A stretch of DNA of 64,000 nucleotides from Leishmania martiniquensis (taxonomy: Eukaryota > Euglenozoa > Kinetoplastea > Trypanosomatida > Trypanosomatidae): NCBI RefSeq assembly GCF_017916325.1, contig NC_090157.1, forward strand, positions 437,001 through 501,000, read 5' to 3'. The notes under the pieces were generated by a model. The model searched no databases. It saw only the letters and a program-made list of their open reading frames with translations, and was not told the DNA's origin. Made by a program: the position numbers and the translations under genes. Each line of letters opens with the position of its first letter. The first letter of the stretch is position 1. This document shows positions 57,471 to 64,000 of the stretch, piece by piece.

Positions 57471-58889
57471 ATGAGCTCTGCCTTCACTCTTCGTCATGCC
57501 CACATCGCCAGCCAGCCGGTGCAGGCGCCGCCGCCAGGGTACATGACCCTGACTGTTGTCGGCTCCGGTGTCTCTACGGGGATACCAGTCATTGGGCATC
57601 TGGGACGCGGCTGCGCCTGCGAGGACGCCGTTGCCAACCCAAGCGGGCCCAACAGTCGCAACAACATCAGCCTTCTCATCACGCTTCCACGCCACGGCTT
57701 CCCTGACTTGGCAGGGGCGCGAGCGGAGTCGCCGGCACTCGACGGGACCGTGACGGAGACCGACGCCGGCAACGGATGTGGCAGTGCTGCCGACAGAGTA
57801 CCGGCCAGGGCATCCGGCTCATCACACGCGCGCTTTGCAGCGGGGATCTCCAGCAACTACATTGGTACAAAGCCCGTGGCGCACATCCTCATTGACTGCG
57901 GCAAGACGTTCCGTGACGCGTACTTCAAGGTGATGATCCGGTACAACATTCGCACAGTGGACACGCTACTGCTGACGCATGGACACGCTGACGCCATTGC
58001 CGGGCTGGACGACCTTCGTGATCTGCAAGCGATGCACATGGTGTCCACTGGGGATTGGGTCGTGGATAGCTTCGTGCCGACCTACCTCTCCCCCAGTACC
58101 CTGAGAACGTTGGAAAAGTCCGTCGACTACATCATTCGGAACAGCGTTCAAAGTGGTCGTGCGGCGTCGACGCCCACAGAGCACGCCGCGCAGCTGGCCG
58201 AGTCCCTGGCGCAACGCGAAGCGCTGGCGGTGGCGAGCGGTACAGCGCGCAAGGAGGGTGGGTGGCGCAATATCGGCATCCGCCGCAGCACTGCGCTGGA
58301 CCTCTTCTGTATGAATGAAGAGCGGCCGTTTCGAATCCACCTCCCCATCACCGCCACCGCGGAGACTGCAGACGGCGCAGGAAGCACGGATGCGAGCGAC
58401 GCCGCGGGTGACCTACCCTTCTACTCCTTCCCAGTGGAACACGGCAAGGGCTACATCTCCATGGCGTGGGTCTTCGGCCGGGGCACCGCCTTCAAGAGCC
58501 AACAGGCACAGCAGCAGGGGCAGCCGCAGCCGCAGGCGGAAGGGAGCTGCGTAGTGTACATCTCAGACGTGAGTGACATCCCCGCGACGTCGATGGCGTT
58601 CCTGCAAGACCTCGTCAAGATCGACGTTCTCTTCGTTGACTGTCTCTCCCCTGCTGGGCGCGTGAGCCCTGTCCACTACTGCGAGGATGACATGATGGCT
58701 TTGGTGGTGACCCTAAAGCCGCGGCATGTCTTCGGGGTTGGTATGCACTGTGCCCTGGAGCACTTCAGGTGGATGGCCGAGCTGCAGAAAGCACTGGACA
58801 GCCACGTCACCGCCAGTCGTCTTCGGGCAGGCGAGGTACAGTCTGTGGAGCTTAGCTATGACGGCATGCAGGTGGTGCTGCCGCAGTAA
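57471..58889 (+). CDS. Metallo-beta-lactamase-fold hydrolase, PhnP/cyclic-phosphodiesterase-like, copy 1
   Basis: A 472-residue protein by the start preferred here; ATG 57354 would add 39 Pro/Ala-rich residues. The fold opens with MTLTVVGSGVSTGIPVIGH and a Cys pair (CACEDAVANPSGPNSRNN), as in PhnP-like hydrolases (GTG-S-TG-P-IGC-C). Metal-site residues in order: H170-G-H172-A-D174 in LLLTHGHADAIAGLDDLRDL, H324 in PVEHGKG, D366 in YISDVSDIP, and H431 in GMHCALEH. The bacterial HxHADH is HADA here, as in fungal and plant relatives. The family hydrolyses phosphoesters, and PhnP acts on cyclic phosphoribosyl phosphates and cyclic nucleotides; the substrate here is unknown. Low-complexity inserts lie at about 80-125 and 295-315. 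It is in tandem with a diverged paralogue 677 bases downstream and shares a 260-bp identical tract with it covering H324 and D366. Confidence 0.85.
   Translation: MSSAFTLRHAHIASQPVQAPPPGYMTLTVVGSGVSTGIPVIGHLGRGCACEDAVANPSGPNSRNNISLLITLPRHGFPDLAGARAESPALDGTVTETDAGNGCGSAADRVPARASGSSHARFAAGISSNYIGTKPVAHILIDCGKTFRDAYFKVMIRYNIRTVDTLLLTHGHADAIAGLDDLRDLQAMHMVSTGDWVVDSFVPTYLSPSTLRTLEKSVDYIIRNSVQSGRAASTPTEHAAQLAESLAQREALAVASGTARKEGGWRNIGIRRSTALDLFCMNEERPFRIHLPITATAETADGAGSTDASDAAGDLPFYSFPVEHGKGYISMAWVFGRGTAFKSQQAQQQGQPQPQAEGSCVVYISDVSDIPATSMAFLQDLVKIDVLFVDCLSPAGRVSPVHYCEDDMMALVVTLKPRHVFGVGMHCALEHFRWMAELQKALDSHVTASRLRAGEVQSVELSYDGMQVVLPQ
58368..58627 (+). repeat. 260-bp tract identical to 60233-60492 (copy A)
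   Basis: Base-by-base comparison shows 260 consecutive identical bases at a constant offset of 1865, in the same reading frame. Flanking sequence diverges abruptly at 58367 and from 58628. Confidence 0.95.
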
Positions 58890-59566
58890 CGTAAAAGAGA
58901 GGGGAAAGAGGACTTCTCTGCCCGCACGTGCACGCCACCCCCTCCCCCTCTGTCTCTGTCTGTCTCTACCTTTGCTGCGGTGTGTGCAGATGCGTTGCGG
59001 GGGTGTTGCTGTGCTTCTGGGGGGCATACGACCGTACGCTCCTGCCGCTACGACGGACATCAAGAGCGCGTGTTGGCGAGCAGAGGGAGCGAGTGCTCTT
59101 CCCTCCTGCGCAGGAATGGGGACAGGTTGGAGCCACCACCACCACCCCCGACACGACCCCTGACTTTCCCCCACTGGTGCTCGCGCGCTGTTTCGATGGG
59201 AAGTCATGTAGGCCCGCGTGCACGTCCTCCTCCTCCTCTAGCGGAGCTCGGTGTAAGTTACGTTACGCCTTTACGCCACCCTCGCCGAGACGCCTCACCC
59301 ATACAAGCAAATAAGCGCGCACACACACACAGCAGCAGCAGCAGCATCCGTTATCGACCCCTCCCTTCCATCTCTCCGGCCAGTTCCTGCCTCACCCGAC
59401 CAATTTCTTCTGCGCATCCGCGAGAACAGCAGCAGCGGCGTCCGTAATCGAGGCGTGGGCGCGCAAGCAGGGAAGAGCGAGGGCGTCCCTGAAGTCGGGC
59501 CTCTCTTCTACCACGCACCCCTCCCCACGCACACATACAGAGACAGCGAGAGGCTTACGCTCGGCA
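58890..59566. other. Spacer between the tandem hydrolase genes
   Basis: No gene is recognised. The spacer contains CTGTCT repeats (about 58949-58966), CACCAC and GCAGCA runs (about 59135-59150, 59332-59345) and a CA run (59316-59332). A pyrimidine tract ends at AG 59382-59383, and a second acceptor-like AG lies at 59539-59540, 27 bases before the next ATG. The spacer shows no evident similarity to the region upstream of copy 1. Confidence 0.6.
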
Positions 59567-60826
59567 ATGACGGAGCGGAGGCGTATGCGGCTTACCTTCG
59601 TTGGAACCGGCGCGTCGTGTGCGATTCCAGTCATGGGTCATGCCACCACCACTACCGCCATCTGTGCGTGCCGCGACGCGATAGAGAACCCCAGCGGGCC
59701 GAACCGCCGCAATAACGTATCGCTTCTTATTTCACTGCCTTTTGCAGAGGGCGCGTCGGCTGTGCAATGGCATCACGTGCTGCTGGATTGTGGTAAAACA
59801 TTCCGCGATGCCTACCTACGTGTACTGGCGCCGATGCGAGTGGCGTACGTGGATGCGCTCCTCATCACCCACGGGCATGCAGACGCCATGCACTGCGTTG
59901 AGGAGTTGTGTAACATGCAAGCCCAAGCAGCCGAAACGCTCACCCCTGGGGTCGCTCCCCGCACCCTTCAACGGGTTCCCACGTTCCTCACGGCGCCGAC
60001 GTTGGACCAAATCGCCATGATCTCGCCGGAGCTTGTCTCGAAGAGCCTCCGCCTCGGCGCAGCTCCAAAGACTCGGACGGAGTATCAACGTGCACTCGCC
60101 GAAGCGGCTGACGCTGCCGCCGCGCCCTCCTCTGCCTCCTCCGCTGCAGCGCCATCGGCGGGGATGGACCTTTTCTATCTGAATGAGATGGAGCCGCAGC
60201 GCGTGTACGTGCCGTTTGGGCCTCTGTGCCCCGCAGACGGCGCAGGAAGCACGGATGCGAGCGACGCCGCGGGTGACCTACCCTTCTACTCCTTCCCAGT
60301 GGAACACGGCAAGGGCTACATCTCCATGGCGTGGGTCTTCGGCCGGGGCACCGCCTTCAAGAGCCAACAGGCACAGCAGCAGGGGCAGCCGCAGCCGCAG
60401 GCGGAAGGGAGCTGCGTAGTGTACATCTCAGACGTGAGTGACATCCCCGCGACGTCGATGGCGTTCCTGCAAGACCTCGTCAAGATCGACGTCCTCGTGC
60501 TAGACCTCCTCGCCGAGCACGGGGCACCTTCAGTGTCGCACTACTGCGCGGACGAGGCGATTCCTCTGGTCATGGCACTCGCGCCACGGCACACGTACTT
60601 CGTCGGGATGTTCTGTAGCCTTGAGCATTACTCCACAAATGCGGCGCTCGCGCTGGAGCTGGCCGAGCTGAAGGCGCGGTGCCGAGAAGAGCTGAAAGCC
60701 CAAGTGCCGGAGGTGTCGGCCCCGGCCGTCATGGATGTCGAAAGGGGGAAGCGGCTCTCATTTCTCACGGAAGTGTGCTCCATGCAGCTGGCGTACGATG
60801 GCCAGCAGCTCGACTTGGATGCTTAA
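59567..60826 (+). CDS. Metallo-beta-lactamase-fold hydrolase, PhnP-like, copy 2
   Basis: The 419-residue protein starts at ATG 59567 (MTERRRMRLTFVGTGASCAI), just before the family's first strand, so little N-extension is present. The metal-site set is complete: H102-G-H104-A-D106 in LLITHGHADAMHCVEELCNM, H247 in PVEHGKG, D289 in YISDVSDIP, and H354 in GMFCSLEH. The GLDDLR sequence that follows the HxHxD motif in copy 1 has become HCVEELC, so the active-site rim or substrate may differ. Cys-rich ICACRDAIENPSGPNRRNN matches the early loop of copy 1. The two copies are clearly divergent outside a shared 87-residue block. Copy 2 has a charged C-terminal helix (about 360-400; LELAELKARCREELKAQVPE). 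Both probably arose by tandem duplication, followed later by a local conversion event. Confidence 0.85.
   Translation: MTERRRMRLTFVGTGASCAIPVMGHATTTTAICACRDAIENPSGPNRRNNVSLLISLPFAEGASAVQWHHVLLDCGKTFRDAYLRVLAPMRVAYVDALLITHGHADAMHCVEELCNMQAQAAETLTPGVAPRTLQRVPTFLTAPTLDQIAMISPELVSKSLRLGAAPKTRTEYQRALAEAADAAAAPSSASSAAAPSAGMDLFYLNEMEPQRVYVPFGPLCPADGAGSTDASDAAGDLPFYSFPVEHGKGYISMAWVFGRGTAFKSQQAQQQGQPQPQAEGSCVVYISDVSDIPATSMAFLQDLVKIDVLVLDLLAEHGAPSVSHYCADEAIPLVMALAPRHTYFVGMFCSLEHYSTNAALALELAELKARCREELKAQVPEVSAPAVMDVERGKRLSFLTEVCSMQLAYDGQQLDLDA
60233..60492 (+). repeat. 260-bp tract identical to 58368-58627 (copy B)
   Basis: Partner of the identical tract in the upstream paralogue. It encodes about 87 residues from ADGAGSTDASDAAGDLP to LVKIDVL, including the VEHG and YISD metal-site motifs and a Gln-rich loop. 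Confidence 0.95.
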
Positions 60827-61718
60827 GCGAGAGTCTCTGTCGGGTGCGAGGGAGGGGGGAAGGGGGGCAGAGAGCCAAAATGCGGCCGACGTGGCGGATG
60901 ACGGCGGAGACGAGGCTCTCCATCGCTCACACCTCTCCTTGCGTCTTTTCGCTCGCTTTACTTTGCCTCGACGCATCCGCTGTTTCAACGATTTGGGGCG
61001 TGCGGTACGTCTGTGCCGCACCGTTTGTGTGTGTGTGTGTACGTGTGTGGGTGGGTGGGTGGTGACGCCAACCGTTAGCGCATGCCGCTCAGCGATGCAC
61101 GGTGCACAGCCGCGATAGAAAGCGATGAAGCGCAGACCAAAAGCGTTGGGTCTCTGCAGCTCAGCTGGCGCGTGCGGTCATGCAAGTGACCAAGAAGAGA
61201 GGAGAAGCGGGGGGGGCTAAGCGTGGACGTGCCACCCTCCGTTCACGAAGAAGTGGGACAGATGACAAGAAGCCGTTCGGCACGGTACGCTATCCACCAT
61301 GCGTACACATACATACGCATGTAGAATAGTAATGCTTGTTGGAGCTCACGTGTCCGGCCGCGCGTTTTTCGTTCCCTTCGCTCTCTCTCTCAGCGTGCCT
61401 ATCCCCTCTCTGCCGCCCTCACGATGGAACTCGCGAGAGCGCACACGCGCTTGCGCACGCACACACACCTAAGCATGCATGCATGCACAGGTGTGTATCC
61501 TCAACTCTTTGCATAGCAGCGTGCCGTAGCTCCCTCTCCCTTTATCTCTCTCTTCTGTACATATGTGTTCGTGTGTGTGAATGTGAGTGTGAGTGTGTGT
61601 GTGTGCACCCCATCCTTCCTTCCCTCCGCCAAATCATCCCTCTGTCACCTTCACAGCACACGCGCACACACACTACTCACACACATACACATACGCATCC
61701 TGTGCGCCCGCCAGTGTG
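60827..61718. other. Spacer upstream of AP-1 mu, no gene recognised
   Basis: A GGGA-rich block (60849-60868), a GT/GGGT run at 61024-61062, a GCATGCATGCATGC palindromic repeat near 61483-61496, GTGTGAGTGTGAGT repeats at 61570-61605 and CA runs at 61660-61695 occur. The AP-1 frame is open from 61593, but the added codons translate CA repeats (HAHTHYSHTYTYA) and are taken as UTR. Confidence 0.65.
61604..61656 (+). promoter_or_regulatory. Candidate trans-splice acceptor for AP-1 mu
   Basis: A pyrimidine-rich tract (CCTTCCTTCCCTCC, later CTGTCACCTTCACAG) has its first AG at 61655-61656, 62 bases before the ATG at 61719. Confidence 0.4.
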
Positions 61719-63020
61719 ATGGCGTCGGTGCTGTACATCTTAGACTCGAAAGGAAGTCCCCTCATCTACCGCAGCTACCGCGGTGATGTCGCGCAAGACG
61801 TCCCGAGCGTCTTCCAGAAACGCGTGATTGATGAGGAGGAGGGCCGCATCACCCCCGTCTTCGAGGAGCAGGGTCACGTATACACCTTCATACGTGAGCA
61901 CGACGTCTACCTGCTCATGGTGAGCAACATCAACGCGTGCTCTCTGCAGCAGGTCGCCTTCCTACACCGCTGCGTGTCCGTCTTCAATGCCTACTTCAAG
62001 ACGGTGACGCAGGAGACGGTGCGGGACAACTTTGTCATTATCTACGAGCTGCTCGACGAGATGTGCGACTTCGGCTTCCCACAGTTCACCGAAGAGAAGG
62101 CGCTGCGGGAGTATATCCTGCAGAGCACCTTTCTCACGAAGATTATGGGCAGCAAGACGACGCTCGCCCAGAGCGAGCTGCCGGCAGCTGTGACGGGGGC
62201 AGCCGGATCGACGCCGTGGCGCCTGCCGCTCAACTACAAGTACTCCAACAACCAAGTATTTCTGGACGTGATCGAGCAGGTCGACCTGCTCGCGAACCAA
62301 GCTGGCGAGGCGCTCTCGAGCGAAATTGTCGGCACTGTCAAGATGCAGAGCCGTCTGTCTGGCATGCCCACCTGCACCGTCGGCGTGAACGACAAAATTC
62401 TTTTTGACCGGACCGGCCGTAGCGGCAACACTGTCGAGATGGAGGACATAACCTTTCACCAGTGCGTGAAGCTGAACCAGTTCGAAAGCGAGCGCGTCAT
62501 TTCGTTTGTGCCGCCGGACGGCGAGTTCACGTTGCTCTCGTACCGCCTCAACGAGCGCATTCAGCAGCCGGTGAAGGTGCGCTGTACCTTTACCCACCAC
62601 GGCACCACACGGGTGAAGGTGCACTGCACGCTGCAGACGAAATACCGCGCAAACCTCACGGCGAACGAGATGGAGGTGTACATCCCGATTCCTTCGGACG
62701 CTGATCTGCCGCAGTCAAACAGTCAGACCGGCCACCTGCAGTACGCGCCGCAGGTGAACGCGCTCGTCTGGAACCTCGGCAAGATCGCCGGCAACCGGCA
62801 GTGCGCGTGCAGCGCGGAGTTCCACCTGCCTAGTATTCGCAGCAGCGATGTGAAGGACCTGTCAAAGATGCCGGTGAAGGTGCGGTTCGTCATCCCTTAC
62901 TTCGCTGCCTCGGGCTTTCAGGTGCGCTACGTGAAGATTGCAGAGAAATCGAACTACGTTGCAACACCGTGGGTGCGCTACGTCACGCAGAGCGGCTTGT
63001 ATGAGATTCGCACAGACTGA
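61719..63020 (+). CDS. AP1M: Clathrin adaptor AP-1 complex, mu subunit
   Basis: The 433-residue protein has the standard length for medium adaptins. The N-terminal longin-like domain (about 1-140) starts MASVLYILDSKGSPLIYRSY, then RGDV, and contains RDNFVIIYELLDEMCDFGFP, a family signature. The mu-homology domain (about 170-431) contains NQVFLDVIEQVDLL, SEIVGTVKMQSRLSGMPTC, the FHQCVKL and FVPPDGEFTLLSYRLN blocks, and the ending TPWVRYVTQSGLYEIRT. The PWVRY-(I/V)-TQ-(N/S)-G-x-Y-x-(I/L)-RT ending and the SGMPTCTVGVND stretch favour AP-1 over AP-2, AP-3 or AP-4. The protein binds Y-x-x-hydrophobic sorting signals and works in trans-Golgi/endosome transport; AP-1 mu of Leishmania is Golgi-associated. 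A short insert after residue 145 (SKTTLAQSELPAAVTG) replaces the linker region. The start is the first ATG at the family's normal N terminus. No key region is missing. Confidence 0.95.
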   Translation: MASVLYILDSKGSPLIYRSYRGDVAQDVPSVFQKRVIDEEEGRITPVFEEQGHVYTFIREHDVYLLMVSNINACSLQQVAFLHRCVSVFNAYFKTVTQETVRDNFVIIYELLDEMCDFGFPQFTEEKALREYILQSTFLTKIMGSKTTLAQSELPAAVTGAAGSTPWRLPLNYKYSNNQVFLDVIEQVDLLANQAGEALSSEIVGTVKMQSRLSGMPTCTVGVNDKILFDRTGRSGNTVEMEDITFHQCVKLNQFESERVISFVPPDGEFTLLSYRLNERIQQPVKVRCTFTHHGTTRVKVHCTLQTKYRANLTANEMEVYIPIPSDADLPQSNSQTGHLQYAPQVNALVWNLGKIAGNRQCACSAEFHLPSIRSSDVKDLSKMPVKVRFVIPYFAASGFQVRYVKIAEKSNYVATPWVRYVTQSGLYEIRTD

Positions 63021-64000
63021 GGAGGGAGAGGAAGGGCGCACGTGTTTGGGGATAAGGACGAAGGGGAGGTGGGGGCCAAAGATGCGCGGCGAAAAAGGTG
63101 CAGGCCTCGTCCTACGTAAGAGGGGAAAAGCGATGAGAAACAGCAGCCTCACCCGGTCGCTTTCCTCCCTCACACGCACACAAATGTTTGCGTTGCGTTC
63201 TCTCCTGTGTGTGTATGTGTGTGCGCGCGCGCGTGCGTGCGTGTGTTTTAGTGGTGGTCATCGCCCCTTCCCTCAGGTGTTCGCCGTCTCCGATATTCTG
63301 TAATGGCGACTCTTACAACCTCACCTTTCACTCTCTCGTTGCTTCACCTTGGCATATCATTGCCCTCTGTGTACGTCTGTCTGCGCCTGTGCTGCCTCCT
63401 CCTCCCCCCTCCCCCTCCCATCCTCCCTCTTTTGAAAAGCTCATGTACCGACTGAGGCGTGCTTGCGCGCATGTGCTTCTGCTTGCCTGTGCGTGGCTGA
63501 TGGCGGCCGCACCGTCTCATTACACCCTGGTGGCCCTTCATGCAATCAATGCATGCGTCTATGCGTGCGTGTGTGTGTGTGTGTTTCGGGAGCGCCGCAT
63601 CCGGCTGGGGAGGTACGCGGGTACGCATGCAGGGCACGTGTTGACGCGAACGTGTCGATGTGGTGAGAAGGGAAAGGGAGGGAGGGAGGGGGCGGTGTTG
63701 CGCACTAGCAAGGTGACTGTGCCCGAGCTGTCTTCCATAGCTCCCCCTGCCTCTCCCTTACCGACTGGCCCCTTCGAGCGCGCCTCCACCTCTACGAGCC
63801 CTTACTCTCGTCACTCGCCATCTTCTCTGATCTCTCGTCCCGCCTCTCTCTGGGTACGCGGGCGGGTGTGCCTGTGTGTGTGTGTGTGTCCCATCGGCGC
63901 GACGTGGTGGTGAGCGCCAGCGGTGCCCCCACAGCGACAAGTAATTTGATTACACTCCCGTTCCGCCCACTTTTGAGGTACTCGGCGCCGCTGACCCTTC
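63021..64000. other. Terminal spacer, no gene recognised
   Basis: Repeat-rich 3'UTR and spacer: a GT/GC run at 63205-63246, CTCC runs near 63393-63430, a GT run at 63564-63585, GGGA repeats (about 63676-63692) and a GT run at 63873-63890. Frames here are low-complexity and none is supported as a gene. Confidence 0.65.

Noticed and set aside
63188..63913. 241-codon frame at the window end
   Set aside because: It has a Cys/Val/Arg low-complexity start from GT repeats and contains CTCC and GT runs. It looks like UTR.

Overview
The window is about 60% G+C and reads as nuclear DNA of a trypanosomatid, most likely Leishmania or a close relative. All supported genes lie on the + strand. They have no introns and are separated by 0.5-1.9 kb spacers full of CA/GT, CT and CCCT runs, as expected of one polycistronic unit processed by trans-splicing and polyadenylation. 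No strand switch, tRNA, rRNA, CRISPR array or complete mobile element was found. The species cannot be fixed by eye.

Left part (1-31 kb): the 3' end of an unrecognised gene; a 599-residue protein ending in a mitochondrial outer-membrane beta-signal motif; a nucleotide-sugar transporter of the SLC35B1/HUT1 type; a kelch protein with two BTB regions; a coiled-coil protein with a possible mitochondrial presequence; a Spinster-like major facilitator transporter; an Sm-core protein closest to SmD1; a proline-rich coiled-coil protein with a 30-bp coding minisatellite; a small multi-span membrane protein; and a Sec14/CRAL-TRIO protein ending in a CaaX-like box.

Right part (31-64 kb): a 2162-residue membrane-anchored RING protein; a 16.8-kb cytoplasmic dynein-1 heavy chain gene with a complete motor and many low-complexity insertions; a tandem pair of metallo-beta-lactamase-fold hydrolase genes sharing a perfectly identical 260-bp tract; and the AP-1 clathrin adaptor mu subunit.

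The genes are housekeeping or conserved-hypothetical and do not form a pathway operon. Several concern membranes and trafficking (SLC35, Sec14, AP-1 mu, dynein, MFS), but in this group gene order rarely reflects shared function. The observations most worth a second look are the converted tract in the hydrolase pair, the beta-signal protein, the CaaX-tailed Sec14 protein, the LZTR1-like kelch-BTB-BTB layout, the enlarged dynein, and a 24-bp perfect palindrome in a spacer. Start codons are the first in-frame ATG of the open frame unless stated otherwise.
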